Origin: Rhodanobacter sp. Root480
GTDB taxonomy: Bacteria > Pseudomonadota > Gammaproteobacteria > Xanthomonadales > Rhodanobacteraceae
DNA: 64,000 nucleotides
Direction of reading: 5' to 3'
Assembly: GCF_001426645.1 (NCBI RefSeq)
Contig: NZ_LMEX01000001.1
Location: 1,192,755-1,256,754, forward strand
Position 1 is the stretch's first letter; every line of letters starts with the position of its first letter. Under the pieces are notes generated by a model. The model made no database searches, was not told the DNA's origin, and was given only the letters and a program-made list of their open reading frames with translations. A program made the translations under genes and the position numbers. Of this stretch, positions 41,352 to 51,285 are shown one piece after another.

Positions 41352-41563
41352 CAATAGCGATCCTTGCGATCGCGATAGCCATCTGTATTGGCGCCCTTGG
41401 CGATGCCCGCCAGCTGCTTCAACTCCGGCACCGGCATCACCAAGACTCCCTTGCCCTTGGGAATAAACACAAACTCCTGCCCCGCCTCCCACTGCTGTTC
41501 CTCGCGGACCGCTTTGGGAATGGAGATCTGGAATTTGCTGGAGAGCGTGGCGGTGGCGTTCAT
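41351..41563 (-). CDS. vapB: VapB-type AbrB/SpoVT antitoxin
   Basis: This 70-residue protein has the AbrB swapped-hairpin sequence ATLSSKFQISIPKAVREEQQWEAGQEFVFIPKG, which binds DNA as a dimer, and a C-terminal tail (AGIAKGANTDGYRDRKDRY) that should thread into VapC. The operator-like palindrome and a promoter lie just upstream, consistent with autorepression by the VapBC complex. Confidence 0.92.
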   Translation of the reverse strand: MNATATLSSKFQISIPKAVREEQQWEAGQEFVFIPKGKGVLVMPVPELKQLAGIAKGANTDGYRDRKDRY

Positions 41564-41578
41564 GTTTTTACTCGAATC

Positions 41579-41627
41579 TATCGATCTCGATATGGTAAGA
41601 ATATAGCTCACGAGACGGCCCTGGCAA
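41579..41627 (-). promoter_or_regulatory. vapBC promoter and operator
   Basis: On the minus strand TTGCCA (41622-41627) and TATATT (41600-41605) are 16 bp apart. Just downstream is the palindrome TATCGATCTCGATA (41579-41592), 16 bp before the vapB ATG. Beyond it, 41628-42008 holds no gene I can support. Confidence 0.6.
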
Positions 41628-42008
41628 GTTGCCAAAAAGTCGGTTGACGGCGCTTCACCTTTGGAAGAGAACAACAGGCCCTTGGCCCTGTACGCCGAGC
41701 TTGCTGACGTCGACTTCCGGGAATTCCTCTGATGCCTTTCTCCGTGATTGCGGGATTGTCGCGACAGCGCGCGCCGGTGTCGCAGCGCCGGGTCGGCTTT
41801 CAGTCTCTGCCGGCAACGGTACAATCAGCGTGTAGACCGCCCTGCCCGCGGGATGCCAGCTAGCGGGGTTTGCCGAGGCGAGTTCGGTAACCAGGAGTCC
41901 AGCCGGCATTTTCAAGCACAAGCACCGTGGGCATCCGATTCAACCGCTCATCCCAGCGAACGCTGTGTGCGTCGCTCAATTCGAGCGCTGTGCGCCAGGG
42001 AAAAGCTC

Positions 42009-42467
42009 TTGGACATTCGCGTCGACACTCTTGAAAGTCCCCAGATTCTCGCGCTGCTGCGCGAGCATCTGGATTCGCTCGCGCCGACCGCCCCATCAAA
42101 AAGCCGCCATGCCCTTGACCTTGCCGGGCTTCGGAGCCCTGACATTACGTTCTGGAGCATCTGGGATGGCGCCGAACTGGCGGGATTTGGTGCACTCAGG
42201 CATCTGACGACGTCACATGCTGAAGTCAAATCCATGCGTACTGCTGTCTCTCATCTGCGGCAGGGGGTGGCAACACGGATGTTGCAGCATCTGATCGAGG
42301 ACGCGACTTCCCGTGGCTATCTGAGGCTCAGCCTGGAAACGGGTTCAATGGAATTCTTTGAGCCCGCGCGCCGCCTGTATGCATCTTTCGGTTTCGTTCC
42401 CTGCGCGCCGTTCGGAAACTACAAGCCGGATCCAAATAGTGTGTTCATGACGAGACCGGTGAACTGA
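42009..42467 (+). CDS. GNAT-family N-acetyltransferase
   Basis: The acetyl-CoA-binding region is HLRQGVATRMLQHLIEDATSRGY (R/Q-x2-G-x-A, about residues 80-102), followed by LSLETGSMEFFEPARRLYASFGF. This is a stand-alone GNAT of about 152 residues; the substrate is unknown. No ATG fits, so a TTG at 42009 behind AGGG is proposed; the open frame extends to 41748 but the extra part has no homology pattern. It ends inside an attC-like palindrome. Confidence 0.75.
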   Translation: MDIRVDTLESPQILALLREHLDSLAPTAPSKSRHALDLAGLRSPDITFWSIWDGAELAGFGALRHLTTSHAEVKSMRTAVSHLRQGVATRMLQHLIEDATSRGYLRLSLETGSMEFFEPARRLYASFGFVPCAPFGNYKPDPNSVFMTRPVN

Positions 42468-42528
42468 CGCCCGGCCATTCACTCGAGCCGGACCCGACGT
42501 GCGGGTCCGGCGAACACAGGCGTCAGAG
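42465..42528 (+). repeat. attC-like palindrome after the GNAT gene
   Basis: The ends TGACGCC and GGCGTCA pair, and a perfect 10-bp stem GCCGGACCCG/CGGGTCCGGC lies inside; arms CATTCACTCGA and AACACAGG resemble attC arms. The core reads GTCAGAG instead of GTTAGRC. It could be a decayed attC or just a terminator-like hairpin. Confidence 0.4.
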
Positions 42529-42607
42529 CGCTCACGCGAGGCATCGGAAAATTTTGGGCAGTGCGCCGGCGTCCCGCATTGCCCGCCATTTTGCCGCGGA
42601 CCCTGCT

Positions 42608-43206
42608 TTACGCAGCTTTCTCGATCAACCCCTCGGCCACCATCGCCGCCTGCACCGCAGGCCGCGAAGCCACACGCTGCTGGAAATCAGCAAGCGCTGC
42701 GAACTGGGAAAGGTCCAGGCCCACGTGGCCAGCCCAGTTGGTGATGGTGAACAGGTAGGCGTCGGCAGCGGTGAACGTATTGCCGAGAAGATACGGTTGC
42801 CCGGCCAATATGTCGTTCAACAGCGCGTAGCGCTTGAGCAGGTAATCCTTGCGCTGCTGGCGCACTTGATCCGTCGTGTCCGGACTGAACAGCGGGCTGT
42901 AGTTTTTGTGCAGCTCGGAGTTGATGTAGCCCAGCATCTCCTGCAGGCGATAGCGCGGCAGCGTGCCGTTGGCGGGGGCCAGGCCGCTTTCGGGTTTCAG
43001 GTCAGCCAGGTACTGAATGATCGCGGTGCCTTCGGTCAGCACTTCGCCGTTGTCCCGCGTCAGGGTCGGCACGTAGCCTTTCGGGTTGATTTTCCCGAAT
43101 CCTCACCGCTCTCGGTGAGCTTGGTCGTAATGTCGGTCTTTTCCAGTTGCAGCGGGATGCTCGCCTCCAGCGCCACGATATGCGGCGACAAGGAACAGGC
43201 TCCGGG
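42608..43206 (-). pseudogene. Broken copy of a beta-class glutathione S-transferase
   Basis: It aligns along its whole length with the intact GST at 43361-43978. The first five or so codons (MKLYY) are missing where similarity stops at 43206, six bases before a 98-bp inverted-repeat element. A one-base deletion near 43099 shifts the frame after the N-terminal thioredoxin-fold part. An ATG at 43072 could still express a C-terminal 154-residue fragment (MPTLTRDNGEVL onward), lacking the glutathione-contacting N-terminus. Confidence 0.85.
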
Positions 43207-43211
43207 AAAAC

Positions 43212-43309
43212 GGGACGGAGGAAGTTAAGTGGGGCGGCCCGTGAGCTTGCGACACGCCGGCCGAGGCGCGAGGAAACCATGCCCGACGGCATTTAACTTC
43301 CTCCGTCCC
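43212..43309. mobile_element. 98-bp MITE-like element with 17-bp inverted repeats
   Basis: GGGACGGAGGAAGTTAA (43212-43228) and TTAACTTCCTCCGTCCC (43293-43309) are perfect inverted copies around 64 bp with internal dyads. It contains no gene. It lies exactly where the 5' end of the GST copy is lost. No clear target duplication was seen. Confidence 0.65.
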
Positions 43310-43360
43310 AGTTCCGCAGTTTCCGGCCCGGTCAACTCGAACATTGCCGTACGCGCCGCT

Positions 43361-43978
43361 TTATGCGGCTTTGCTGAGCAACCCTTCAGCCTCCAGCGCC
43401 GCCTGCACCGCGGGCCGCGAGGCTACGCGCTGCTGGAACGCGGCCAGCGCGGTGAAGCGGGAAAGATCCAGGCCCACGTGGCCGGCCCAGTTGGTGACGG
43501 TGAACAAGTACACATCGGCCACGGTGAATTGCTCGCCCAGCAGCCACGGCTGTTTCGCCAGCGCATTCTCGATGAGCTGGTAGCGCCGCAACAGGTAGCT
43601 TTCGCGCTCGGCGCGCGCGGCTTCCGGCGTGTCCGGATTGAACAGCGGGCTGTAATTCTTGTGCAGTTCGGAGTTGATGTAACCCAGCATTTCCTGCAAG
43701 CGGTAGCGCGGCAACGTACCGTTGGCGGGAGCCAGGCCGCTCTCGGGCTTCAGATCGGCCAGGTACTGCACGATGGCGGTGCCTTCGGTCAGTATTTCGC
43801 CGTTGTCCAGCACCAGGGTCGGCACGTAGCCTTTCGGGTTGATCTGCCCGAAATCCGCGCCGCTCTCGGTGAGTTTGGTCTTGATGTCGGTCTTTTCCAG
43901 TTGCAGCGGGATGCCCGCCTCCAGCGCCACGATATGCGGGGACAGGGAACAGGCACCGGGGAAGTAATAGAGTTTCAT
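43361..43978 (-). CDS. gst: Glutathione S-transferase, beta class
   Basis: This 205-residue GST has the N-terminal thioredoxin fold with PGACSLSPHIVALEAG, including the Cys near residue 10 that marks bacterial beta-class enzymes, then the cis-Pro GYVPTLVL and EGTAIVQYLAD. The all-helical C-terminal domain follows. It conjugates or reduces electrophiles with glutathione. It is divergent from an HxlR regulator, which may control it. A degraded duplicate lies just downstream. Confidence 0.93.
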   Translation of the reverse strand: MKLYYFPGACSLSPHIVALEAGIPLQLEKTDIKTKLTESGADFGQINPKGYVPTLVLDNGEILTEGTAIVQYLADLKPESGLAPANGTLPRYRLQEMLGYINSELHKNYSPLFNPDTPEAARAERESYLLRRYQLIENALAKQPWLLGEQFTVADVYLFTVTNWAGHVGLDLSRFTALAAFQQRVASRPAVQAALEAEGLLSKAA

Positions 43979-44072
43979 CGTTGATCCATGAGGGGGTGGA
44001 ACACGCGCTGCACACGCGGGATCGCCGCGCGAATCGCGGCGACGCAGTGCATGCTAGCCACCGTGGTTACTT

Positions 44073-44489
44073 ATGGATACCAACCGGCGCCGAATCAGGC
44101 GAAAATGCGGTATCCCACCAGTAACCGGTTCCCCTGAAGCCATGGGCCTGCCCGTACGCAAAAACAACGCATCGATACCGCCGACCTGCCCGCTGAGCGA
44201 GAGCATGGCGCTGCTGCGCGGCGCCTGGGCGCCGAACGTGATCTGGTATCTGAGCGCCGGGCCCCGCCGTTTCGGGGAATTGCGGCACGACATTCCACGC
44301 ATCTCCGCGCGGGTATTGAGCGCGCGGTTGCGGGAGCTGGAATCGCGGAGTCTGGTGACACGTCGTGCGCTGGACAGCTCGCCGCCATCGGCCGAGTACG
44401 CACTGACCGAGTTGGGCCGTGAACTGCTGCCGGCGATCCAGGCGCTGGCCAACGTGGGTGAGAAGGTGATGGCGCGACGGGCCAGCTGA
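44073..44489 (+). CDS. HxlR-family transcriptional regulator
   Basis: The winged helix carries the HxlR pattern: CPLSESMALLRGAWAPNVIWYLSAGPRRFGELRHDIPRISARVLSARLREL, then Y-x-LTELGRELLP. The cysteine before the helix bundle may be a redox or electrophile sensor. ATG 44073 gives 138 residues; ATG 44142 gives 115, closer to the family norm. A near-palindrome TAGCCAC-C-GTGGTTA at 44055-44069 lies in the GST/HxlR intergenic region and could be its operator, favouring the shorter form. Confidence 0.85.
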   Translation: MDTNRRRIRRKCGIPPVTGSPEAMGLPVRKNNASIPPTCPLSESMALLRGAWAPNVIWYLSAGPRRFGELRHDIPRISARVLSARLRELESRSLVTRRALDSSPPSAEYALTELGRELLPAIQALANVGEKVMARRAS

Positions 44490-44574
44490 CGCCGACTGCA
44501 ACTGCCTAGAACCACCGCTGCCGCACGACCGACAGCAAGGCGGGCGGGCCGTGGGCGCCCCGCCACCACAACGA

Positions 44575-45513
44575 TCAAACCTCGTCGGAACCCTCGTTGA
44601 CGCCCTCGAACAGGAACGTCGACAGGTAGCGCTCGCCGGTGTCCGGCAGCATCGCCAGCAGCACGGAGCCTTCGGGCGCGGTCTGCGCCACCTGCAGCGC
44701 AGCCGCCAGCGTGGCGCCGGAGGAAAGGCCGGTGAAGATGCCTTCCTTCTGCGCCAGCACGCGTGCGGTGTCGCGGGCCACCACGTCGTCCACGGTTACC
44801 AGCTGGTCAACCACCTGGCCGTTGAGCACGGCAGGCAGGAAGTCCGGCGTCCAGCCCTGGATCTTGTGCGAGGCCCATTCCTTGCCGCCCAGCAGCGAGG
44901 CGGCGGCGGGCTCGGCACCGACGACCTTGACCTCCGGGCGCGCCACCCTGAGCACCTCGCCCACGCCGGTAAGCGTGCCGCCGGTGCCCCAGCCGCTGAC
45001 AAAATAGTCGAGGCGGCGACCAGCGAAGTCGCTGATGATTTCAGCGGCCGTGGTCTGGCGGTGGTAGGCCGGATTGGCCGGGTTGTCGAACTGGTTGGCG
45101 AGGAACCAGCCGTGCTTGTCGGCCAGCTCCTGCGCCTTCGCCGAGGCACCGCTGCCACGCAGCGCCGCCGGGGTGAGCAGAACCTTGCCACCATAGGCGC
45201 GGATCAGCTTGCGCCGTTCGATCGAGAAGGAGTCCGGCAACACCGCCACGAAGGGATAGCCACGGGCCGCACACACGGCCGCCAGCGCCACACCGGTGTT
45301 GCCCGAAGTGGACTCCACCACGGTCTGGCCAGGCTTCAGCACGCCGCGCTGCTCGGCGTCGAGGATGATGGCCAACGCCAGGCGGTCTTTCACCGAACCG
45401 GCCGGGTTGAACGCTTCGACCTTCACGTAGATATCCACGTGGGCCGGTGCCAGCCGCTGCAGCTTCACGATGGGCGTGCGGCCGATGGTGTCGAGGATGC
45501 TGTTGTAGATCAT
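44575..45513 (-). CDS. cysK: Cysteine synthase A
   Basis: CysK makes cysteine from O-acetylserine and sulfide. The PLP lysine is in NPAGSVKDRLALA (about residue 42), the substrate loop is TSGNTGVALA (about 68), and the phosphate-binding GTGGTLTGVG is near 176. ATG 45513 follows GGAGCG and gives 312 residues, the CysK length. It is 82 bp downstream of cysG. Confidence 0.94.
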   Translation of the reverse strand: MIYNSILDTIGRTPIVKLQRLAPAHVDIYVKVEAFNPAGSVKDRLALAIILDAEQRGVLKPGQTVVESTSGNTGVALAAVCAARGYPFVAVLPDSFSIERRKLIRAYGGKVLLTPAALRGSGASAKAQELADKHGWFLANQFDNPANPAYHRQTTAAEIISDFAGRRLDYFVSGWGTGGTLTGVGEVLRVARPEVKVVGAEPAAASLLGGKEWASHKIQGWTPDFLPAVLNGQVVDQLVTVDDVVARDTARVLAQKEGIFTGLSSGATLAAALQVAQTAPEGSVLLAMLPDTGERYLSTFLFEGVNEGSDEV

Positions 45514-45595
45514 GGAAACGCTCCGTGGGTAAAGAAAAGCGCGCTGCCGGAATCTCGGCAACGCGCAGCATGAAAGAACCGCGGTGACGCAGAGG

Positions 45596-47083
45596 TTACG
45601 CGCGATGGATGGCGCGCAAGGTCTCCACCGTGGCGTGCCGGGCGGGGCGCGGCACGGGCTGGGGCGGTGCCGCGGGCTCGATGGCGACGGGCGCCCCCAG
45701 CGGCTCGGCGCCGAACCAGGCCAGCCGATGGCTGAGCGACGCTACCTCGCCCAGGATCAGCAGCGCCGGCGAGCGCACATCGTGGCGACGCGCCTGTGCC
45801 GGCAGGTCGGCCAGCGTGCCGGTCACCACGCGCTGGTCAGCACACGAACCGTTCTCGACCAGCGCAAACGGCGTTTCCGCTGCCCGGCCATGCGCAAGCA
45901 ACTGCGCCTGCACCGTTTCCAGCCCGGCCACGCCCATGTAGACCGCCAGCGTCTGCCGCTCCTGCGCCAGCGCGGCCCAGTCGAGCGTGTCCATCGATGA
46001 GCGGCAATGCGCGGTGACCAGGCGCACCGACTGGGCGTGGTCGCGATGGGTCAGCGGCACACCGGCGTAGGCGGCGCAGGCCAGCGCCGCGGTGATGCCG
46101 GGGACCACTTCATAGGCAATGCCGTGGTCGCGCAGGTATTCCAGTTCCTCGCCGCCACGGCCAAAGACAAACGGGTCACCGCCTTTCAGGCGCACCACGC
46201 GCTTGCCGGCACGCGCGTGTTCCAGCATCAACGCATGAATCTGATCCTGGGTGGCATGGTGGTTGCCGGCCTGCTTGCCCACCTCGATCCGGTCGGCGTC
46301 GCGCCGGGCCAGTTCCAGTATGTCCGGGCTGACCAGTCGGTCGTGCAGGATCACATCCGCCTCGTTCAGCGCGCGCAACGCACGCAGGGTCAGCAGGCCC
46401 GGATCGCCCGGCCCCGCACCTACCAGTACCACCGATCCGACGGCCTCCGCGCGGGGCGCGGCGAGTGCCTGTTCGGCCGCAGCGGTGGCTGCTTCGGGCT
46501 GGTTGCGGCGAAGCAGGTCAGCGACCGGACCGGTCAGCAGTTTTTGATAGAACCGGCGACGCAGGGCGAGGTCCGGATAGCGCCGGCGGATGCGCTTGCG
46601 CAAGCGTGCGGCCAGCGCGGCGAGCGGCCCGACCGAGTGGTCGATCAACGTTTCCAGCCGCTCGCGCAGCAGCCGGCCCAGCATCGGCGCCTCGCCACTG
46701 CTGGAAATGGCCACGATCACCGGCGAGCGGTCGATCACCGCCGGCACGTGGAAACTGGACAACTGCGCGTCATCCACCACATTGACGAAAATGCGCTGCA
46801 AGGTGGCCAGTTCGGCCACCTGGGCGTTCAGCGCCTGATCCGAGGTGGCGGCCACCACCAGCCAGGCGTGGTCGATCCAGCTGGCCTCGAACACGCCCGC
46901 GCGATGCGCGATGCGGCCCTTCCTGACCAGGCTTTCCAGTTGCGGCGTCAGCAATGGCGCGCCGACCGTCACCTGCGCCTTGGCGGCCAGCAGCGCCGCC
47001 ACCTTGCGCTCGGCCACGGCACCGCCGCCCACAACCAGCACGGCGCGGCGGGAAAGATCGGCAAACAACGGATACAACTTCAT
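45596..47083 (-). CDS. cysG: Sirohaem synthase (trifunctional CysG)
   Basis: CysG converts uroporphyrinogen III to sirohaem, the cofactor of CysI. The N-terminal half is the precorrin-2 dehydrogenase/ferrochelatase ([18 protein letters not shown], about residue 15). The C-terminal half is the SUMT methyltransferase ([16 protein letters not shown] near 220 and [18 protein letters not shown] near 290). ATG 47083 gives 495 residues; an ATG five codons upstream is possible. It is divergent from cysB. Confidence 0.95.
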   Translation of the reverse strand: MKLYPLFADLSRRAVLVVGGGAVAERKVAALLAAKAQVTVGAPLLTPQLESLVRKGRIAHRAGVFEASWIDHAWLVVAATSDQALNAQVAELATLQRIFVNVVDDAQLSSFHVPAVIDRSPVIVAISSSGEAPMLGRLLRERLETLIDHSVGPLAALAARLRKRIRRRYPDLALRRRFYQKLLTGPVADLLRRNQPEAATAAAEQALAAPRAEAVGSVVLVGAGPGDPGLLTLRALRALNEADVILHDRLVSPDILELARRDADRIEVGKQAGNHHATQDQIHALMLEHARAGKRVVRLKGGDPFVFGRGGEELEYLRDHGIAYEVVPGITAALACAAYAGVPLTHRDHAQSVRLVTAHCRSSMDTLDWAALAQERQTLAVYMGVAGLETVQAQLLAHGRAAETPFALVENGSCADQRVVTGTLADLPAQARRHDVRSPALLILGEVASLSHRLAWFGAEPLGAPVAIEPAAPPQPVPRPARHATVETLRAIHRA

Positions 47084-47384
47084 GGGGACATACGGCATCG
47101 ACGCCACGGCAGCGCGGCACCGTAACGCTATAGGCGCGGCCACTGTTGGGGAAATGACTTGTGATGCCGTTGATATACCTCAAGGTTATGAGCACCACCC
47201 TGATGTAGTATGACAACATTGTTTGGGCGTTTAGACGTCTGAATTTGCCAAGTCCGCCTGAAGTCGCCCGTCGTCCAGCCAGGTATCCGGCAAGGCCGGG
47301 ACGTTATGCCACAGGCGTGTCGAAGCCACCGCAGCTCCTCCGTCTGCCCGTACACTCCTCATCGGTACACTGCGAACCCACGCC
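47084..47384. other. Divergent cysG/cysB intergenic region
   Basis: This 301-bp region has an AT-richer core at about 47150-47250 (runs such as GATATACC, TTATGAG, GTAGTATGAC), unusual for this genome. That is the expected place for cysG promoter elements and a CysB-binding region. No clear sigma-70 pair or gene could be assigned. Confidence 0.45.
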
Positions 47385-48383
47385 ATGACCCTGACCCAAC
47401 TGCGCTACCTCATCGCCATCGCCGATTGCGGACTCAATATCACCGCCGCCGCCGAACGCGTGCACGCCACGCAACCGGGCGTCAGCAAGCAGTTGAAGCA
47501 ACTGGAGGACGAACTCGGCCTGCAGCTGTTCACGCGCAAGGGCAAGAGCCTCGATGGCGTGACCGATGCGGGCACCCGCGTGCTCGAGCGCGCCCGCGTG
47601 ATCCTGGCCGAAGCGGTCAACATCCGTTCCATCGCCGCCAACCTGCGCAACGAGGAACACGGCGAACTTCGCATCGCCACCACGCACACCCAGGCCCGCT
47701 TTGCCCTGCCGCCGTCGATCGCGGCACTGAGCCGGCGCTATCCGCAGGTCAGCGTGCACCTGCAGCCCAGCGGTGACGCGGAAGTACTGGCGTTGCTGGA
47801 AGGTGGCCGCGTCGACCTGGCCGTGGTCAGTACCTCGGGGGCGGCGCCAGCCAGTGGCATTGCCCTGCCCGCGTACCGCTGGAATCGCGTGGTGCTGATG
47901 CCGCATACGCACCCGCTGGCCTCGCTCAAGCGCGCGCCGACCCTGGCCGAACTGGCCGATTTGCCGCTGGTCAGTTACGACTCCTCGGTAAAGCCCGAAT
48001 CCTCACTGCGCCGTGCGTTCGCCGCCGCGGGGCTGGTGCCACAGATCGCCATGACCGCCGCCGATGCGGACCTGATCAAGACCTACGTGCGCGCCGGCAT
48101 GGGCATTGGCGTACTGGCGGAAATGGCCATGTTGCCCAGCGATGGCGACGACTTGCGCACGATCACCGCCGATGCACTGTTCCCGACCTGCACCACCTGG
48201 ATCCTGCTGCGCCGTGACAGCGTGCTGCGTGACTACACCCTGGACTGGATCGTGCAGTTTGCGCCGCACCTGAATCGCGCCGACGTGCGCAGCACGGTAA
48301 CCAACGGCACGCCGCATCCGGCGACCGTGGTTCCGCATTGGCGCCAGAACGTGGCGCGGGCACGGAAAGCCAGCGTGGAGTAA
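47385..48383 (+). CDS. cysB: LysR-family cysteine regulon regulator CysB
   Basis: The N-terminal helix-turn-helix (LTQLRYLIAIADCGLNITAAAERVHATQPGVSKQ in part) has the CysB/Cbl-specific TQPGVSKQLK recognition helix. The effector domain (ATTHTQARFALPP, VISTS-like AVVSTSGAA) is also CysB-type. N-acetylserine or sulfide is the usual signal. With 332 residues it is slightly longer than E. coli CysB (324). It sits among the genes it should control: cysG-cysK and cysJIH. Confidence 0.93.
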   Translation: MTLTQLRYLIAIADCGLNITAAAERVHATQPGVSKQLKQLEDELGLQLFTRKGKSLDGVTDAGTRVLERARVILAEAVNIRSIAANLRNEEHGELRIATTHTQARFALPPSIAALSRRYPQVSVHLQPSGDAEVLALLEGGRVDLAVVSTSGAAPASGIALPAYRWNRVVLMPHTHPLASLKRAPTLAELADLPLVSYDSSVKPESSLRRAFAAAGLVPQIAMTAADADLIKTYVRAGMGIGVLAEMAMLPSDGDDLRTITADALFPTCTTWILLRRDSVLRDYTLDWIVQFAPHLNRADVRSTVTNGTPHPATVVPHWRQNVARARKASVE

Positions 48384-48399
48384 GAGGCTTTGACTTTTC

Positions 48400-48858
48400 G
48401 CTTCCCCCGCATCGCGGGGGAAGCTGCCCGGAGGGCTGAAGGGGGGCTTTTCGCTCGGCGCGAACCAGGCAAGAGCACCCCCATCCGCCTTCGGCACCTT
48501 CCCCCGCAAGCGGGGGAAGGAAGGTGTGAGAGTCCGGCTCAAGGCGTGGAGCTACGGCCTTCCGCTTCCCCCGCACCGCGGGGGAAGCTGCCCGGAGGGC
48601 TGAAGGGGACGCTTTTTGCTCGGCGCAAACCAGGCAAGAGCCCCCCATCCGCCTTCGGCACCTTCCCCCGCAAGCGGGGGAAGGAAGGCGTGGGGGTTCG
48701 GCTCAAGGCGTGGAGCTCGGCCTTTCGCTTCCCCCGCGTCGCGGGGGAAGCTGCCCGGAGGGCTGAAGGGGGCGCTTTTTGCTCGGCGCGAGCCAGGCAA
48801 GAGCGCCCTCTTCCGCCTTCGGCACCTTCTCCCGCAAGCGGGAGAAGGAAAGGCCTCG
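48400..48858. repeat. Three tandem ~163-bp repeats with paired hairpins
   Basis: Units begin at 48400, 48564 and 48727; the first two are 164 and 163 bp, the third is cut at about 132 bp by the end of cysH. Each unit has two hairpins, CTTCCCCCGC-nn-GCGGGGGAAG and CTTCCCCCGCAAGCGGGGGAAGG, separated by a conserved stretch with CTGCCCGGAGGGCTGAAGG and GCTCGGCGC. They fill the space between the convergent cysB and cysH and hold no credible gene. Confidence 0.9.
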
Positions 48859-49581
48859 TTACACCAGTTCGTGCAGGCCGCATTCGCGCTTCAGGCCGAA
48901 GAAGCGGGTGTCTTCGGCGTCCATGCCCGGCTCCCAGCGGCGGGTGGTGTGGGTGTCGCCGATGGAGACGTAGCCCTGCTCCCACAGCGGGTGGTACGGC
49001 AGGCCGTGGCGCTGCAGGTACATGCCCACGTCGCGGTCGGTCCAGTCGGCGATGGGGTGGAATTTCCAGTGGCCGCGCTGCCATTCGACGAACGGGATTT
49101 CGTGGCGGCTCTTGGACTGGCTGCGGCGCAGGCCGGCGAACCAGCCGTTGATTTCCAGCTCGGCCAGCGCGCGCTGCATGGGCTCGACTTTGCGGATGCG
49201 GTTGTACTGCTCCAGGCCTTCCAGCCCCTGCTCCCACAGCCGGCCATAGCGGGCCTCGGCCCAGGCGCGGCCGATCGCGGGGCGATAGACCTTCAGGTTC
49301 AGCGACAGCTGTTCCGTCAGCGTATCGACGAATTGATAGGTCTCGGGGAACAGGTAGCCGGTGTCGATCAGGATCACCGGAATATCCGGCTTCTGCTGGC
49401 TGACCAGATGCAGCGAGACGGCGGCCTGTGCACCGAAGCTCGACGACAGCGCATGGTTGCCGGCAGTGTTCTTCAGCGCCCATTCCACCCGCTGCTCGGC
49501 AGTCAGGCTCGCCATCCAGGCGTTGATATCCGCCAGCGCGCGCGGGCTGTGGTCATTGAAAGGGAGCTGGATCGCGTTCAT
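48859..49581 (-). CDS. cysH: Phosphoadenosine phosphosulfate reductase
   Basis: CysH reduces PAPS to sulfite with thioredoxin. The PP-loop-like [14 protein letters not shown] is near residue 46 and the catalytic cysteine is in the C-terminal KRECGLHEL. The CC and CxxC pairs of [4Fe-4S] APS reductases are absent, so the substrate is PAPS. The 240 residues are normal. The start overlaps the cysI stop by four bases. Confidence 0.95.
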   Translation of the reverse strand: MNAIQLPFNDHSPRALADINAWMASLTAEQRVEWALKNTAGNHALSSSFGAQAAVSLHLVSQQKPDIPVILIDTGYLFPETYQFVDTLTEQLSLNLKVYRPAIGRAWAEARYGRLWEQGLEGLEQYNRIRKVEPMQRALAELEINGWFAGLRRSQSKSRHEIPFVEWQRGHWKFHPIADWTDRDVGMYLQRHGLPYHPLWEQGYVSIGDTHTTRRWEPGMDAEDTRFFGLKRECGLHELV

Positions 49582-51266
49582 GCGTTCACCTTCAGCGGAA
49601 TCTTCCGCGGTTCGCTCAACACACCCACGCGCAACAGGAAATCACCGAAGTATTCGCCCGCGTTGCGCTCGGCGGCGTAACGGCCGAACAAGCCATCCAG
49701 CACTTCCAGGATGACCGCCTCGTCGACGTTCTCGCGATACGCCTGGTTGAGCCGTTGCCCCTGGAAATCCGCACCCAGGCGCAGGTCGTAGCGACCCGGT
49801 GCGCGACCGACCAGGGCAATTTCCGCCAGGTAGGGACGCGAGCAGCCGTTGGGGCAGCCGGACAGGCGCAGCAGGATCGGCGCGTCGATCAGTCCGTGGC
49901 GGTCCAGCAGGGTTTCCAGCTTCAGCAGCAAGCTGGGGAGGTAGCGCTCGCTTTCCGCCATCGCCAGGCCGCAGGTGGGCAAGGCCACGCAGGCGATCGA
50001 ATGCTGGCGGATGCCGCTGTACCGCTTGTAGCCATCCATGTGATGGCGGGCGACCAGCTCGTCGATGGTGTCGCGATCCTCGGCGGCCACATTGGCGATG
50101 ATGAGGTTCTGGTTGCAGGTCAGCCGGATGTCGCCGGTGTGGATGTGCGCCAGCTCGCGCATGCCGCTGAGCCAGGTGTGCGCCTCGGTGTCGAGCAGAC
50201 GACCCGATTCCACCTGCAAGGTGAGGTGCCAGCGGCCGGCGTGGCCCTTGACCCAGCCGTAGCGGTCGCCGTTGTGATCGAAATGGAACGCGCGCGCGGG
50301 CTCCAGCGCGAAACCGAGCCGCTTTTCGATCTCGGCCTTGGTTGCATCCAGGCCATAGGTGTCCACCGTGTATTTCAGGCGCGCGTGCTTGCGCTCCTCA
50401 CGGTCGCCCCAGTCGCGCTGCACGCCGATCACGGTTTCGGCCAGCACCACCAGGTTTTCCGGCCGCACGAAGCCGATGATGTCGGCCAGCCGCGGATAGG
50501 TGGCCGGATCGCCGTGGGTGGCGCCCATGCCGCCGCCGATGCCGACGTTGAAACCCACCAGTTCGCCGTTCTCGATGATCGCGATCAGTGCCAGATCCTG
50601 CGAGTAGACATCAATGTCGTTGAGCGGCGGGATGGCCACGCCGATCTTGAACTTGCGCGGCAGATAGGTGGGGCCGTACAGCGGCTCCTGCTCGTTGGCG
50701 GCTTCCTCGCCCACCAGCTTTTCGCCGTCCAGCCAGAACTCGTGGTACGCGCGGGTTTTCGGCTTCAGATGCTCGGACAAGCGCGCCGCCCAGGCGTAGG
50801 CCTTCTCGTGCGCTTCCGACTCGATCGGGTTGGTGTTGCAGATCACGTTGCGGTTGACGTCACCGCAGGCGGCGATGGTGCTGGCTGCCGCGGCGTTGAT
50901 GGCCGCGATGCTGGCCTTCAGGTTCTTCTTGAGGATGCCGTGCCACTGGAAGGTCTGCCGGGTCGTAATGCGCAGGCCGCTGCTGGCGTAGTTGCTGGCC
51001 AGTTCATCGAACGCCAGCCACTGCGCGGGCGTCATCACGCCGCCTGGCAAGCGCGCGCGCAGCATGAATGCGTAGGCCGGCTCCAGCTTCTGGCGGCGGC
51101 GCTCGTCGCGGATGTCGCGATCGTCCTGCATGTAGCTGCCGTGGAACTTAAGCAGCTTGGTGTCCGACTCGGCGATGGCGCCGGTGACGGTGTCGGCCAG
51201 CCCTTCGGCAATGGTGCCGCGCAGAAGACGGCTTTCGGATTTGATGTGTTCGAGATGGGAAGGCAT
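49578..51266 (-). CDS. cysI: Sulfite reductase [NADPH] haemoprotein beta-component
   Basis: CysI carries sirohaem and a [4Fe-4S] cluster and reduces sulfite to sulfide with electrons from CysJ. The cluster ligands are C-x5-C in [14 protein letters not shown] (about residues 424-430) and C-x3-C in [10 protein letters not shown] (about 469-473). The 562 residues match the family. A hairpin repeat lies between it and cysJ. Confidence 0.96.
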   Translation of the reverse strand: MPSHLEHIKSESRLLRGTIAEGLADTVTGAIAESDTKLLKFHGSYMQDDRDIRDERRRQKLEPAYAFMLRARLPGGVMTPAQWLAFDELASNYASSGLRITTRQTFQWHGILKKNLKASIAAINAAAASTIAACGDVNRNVICNTNPIESEAHEKAYAWAARLSEHLKPKTRAYHEFWLDGEKLVGEEAANEQEPLYGPTYLPRKFKIGVAIPPLNDIDVYSQDLALIAIIENGELVGFNVGIGGGMGATHGDPATYPRLADIIGFVRPENLVVLAETVIGVQRDWGDREERKHARLKYTVDTYGLDATKAEIEKRLGFALEPARAFHFDHNGDRYGWVKGHAGRWHLTLQVESGRLLDTEAHTWLSGMRELAHIHTGDIRLTCNQNLIIANVAAEDRDTIDELVARHHMDGYKRYSGIRQHSIACVALPTCGLAMAESERYLPSLLLKLETLLDRHGLIDAPILLRLSGCPNGCSRPYLAEIALVGRAPGRYDLRLGADFQGQRLNQAYRENVDEAVILEVLDGLFGRYAAERNAGEYFGDFLLRVGVLSEPRKIPLKVNA

Positions 51267-51285
51267 GGGAATGTTGTTCTGAAGA

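Noticed and set aside
43002..43292. Separate small gene in the 5' part of the broken GST copy
   Set aside because: The frame is a shifted reading of GST sequence plus the inverted-repeat element; the alignment with the intact copy explains it.
48400..48858. CRISPR array
   Set aside because: The repeated unit is about 163 bp with conserved sequence throughout and no variable spacers; no cas genes are near.
48859..49581. APS reductase
   Set aside because: The cysteine pairs for the [4Fe-4S] cluster are missing; only the ECGLHEL cysteine is present, so PAPS reductase fits.
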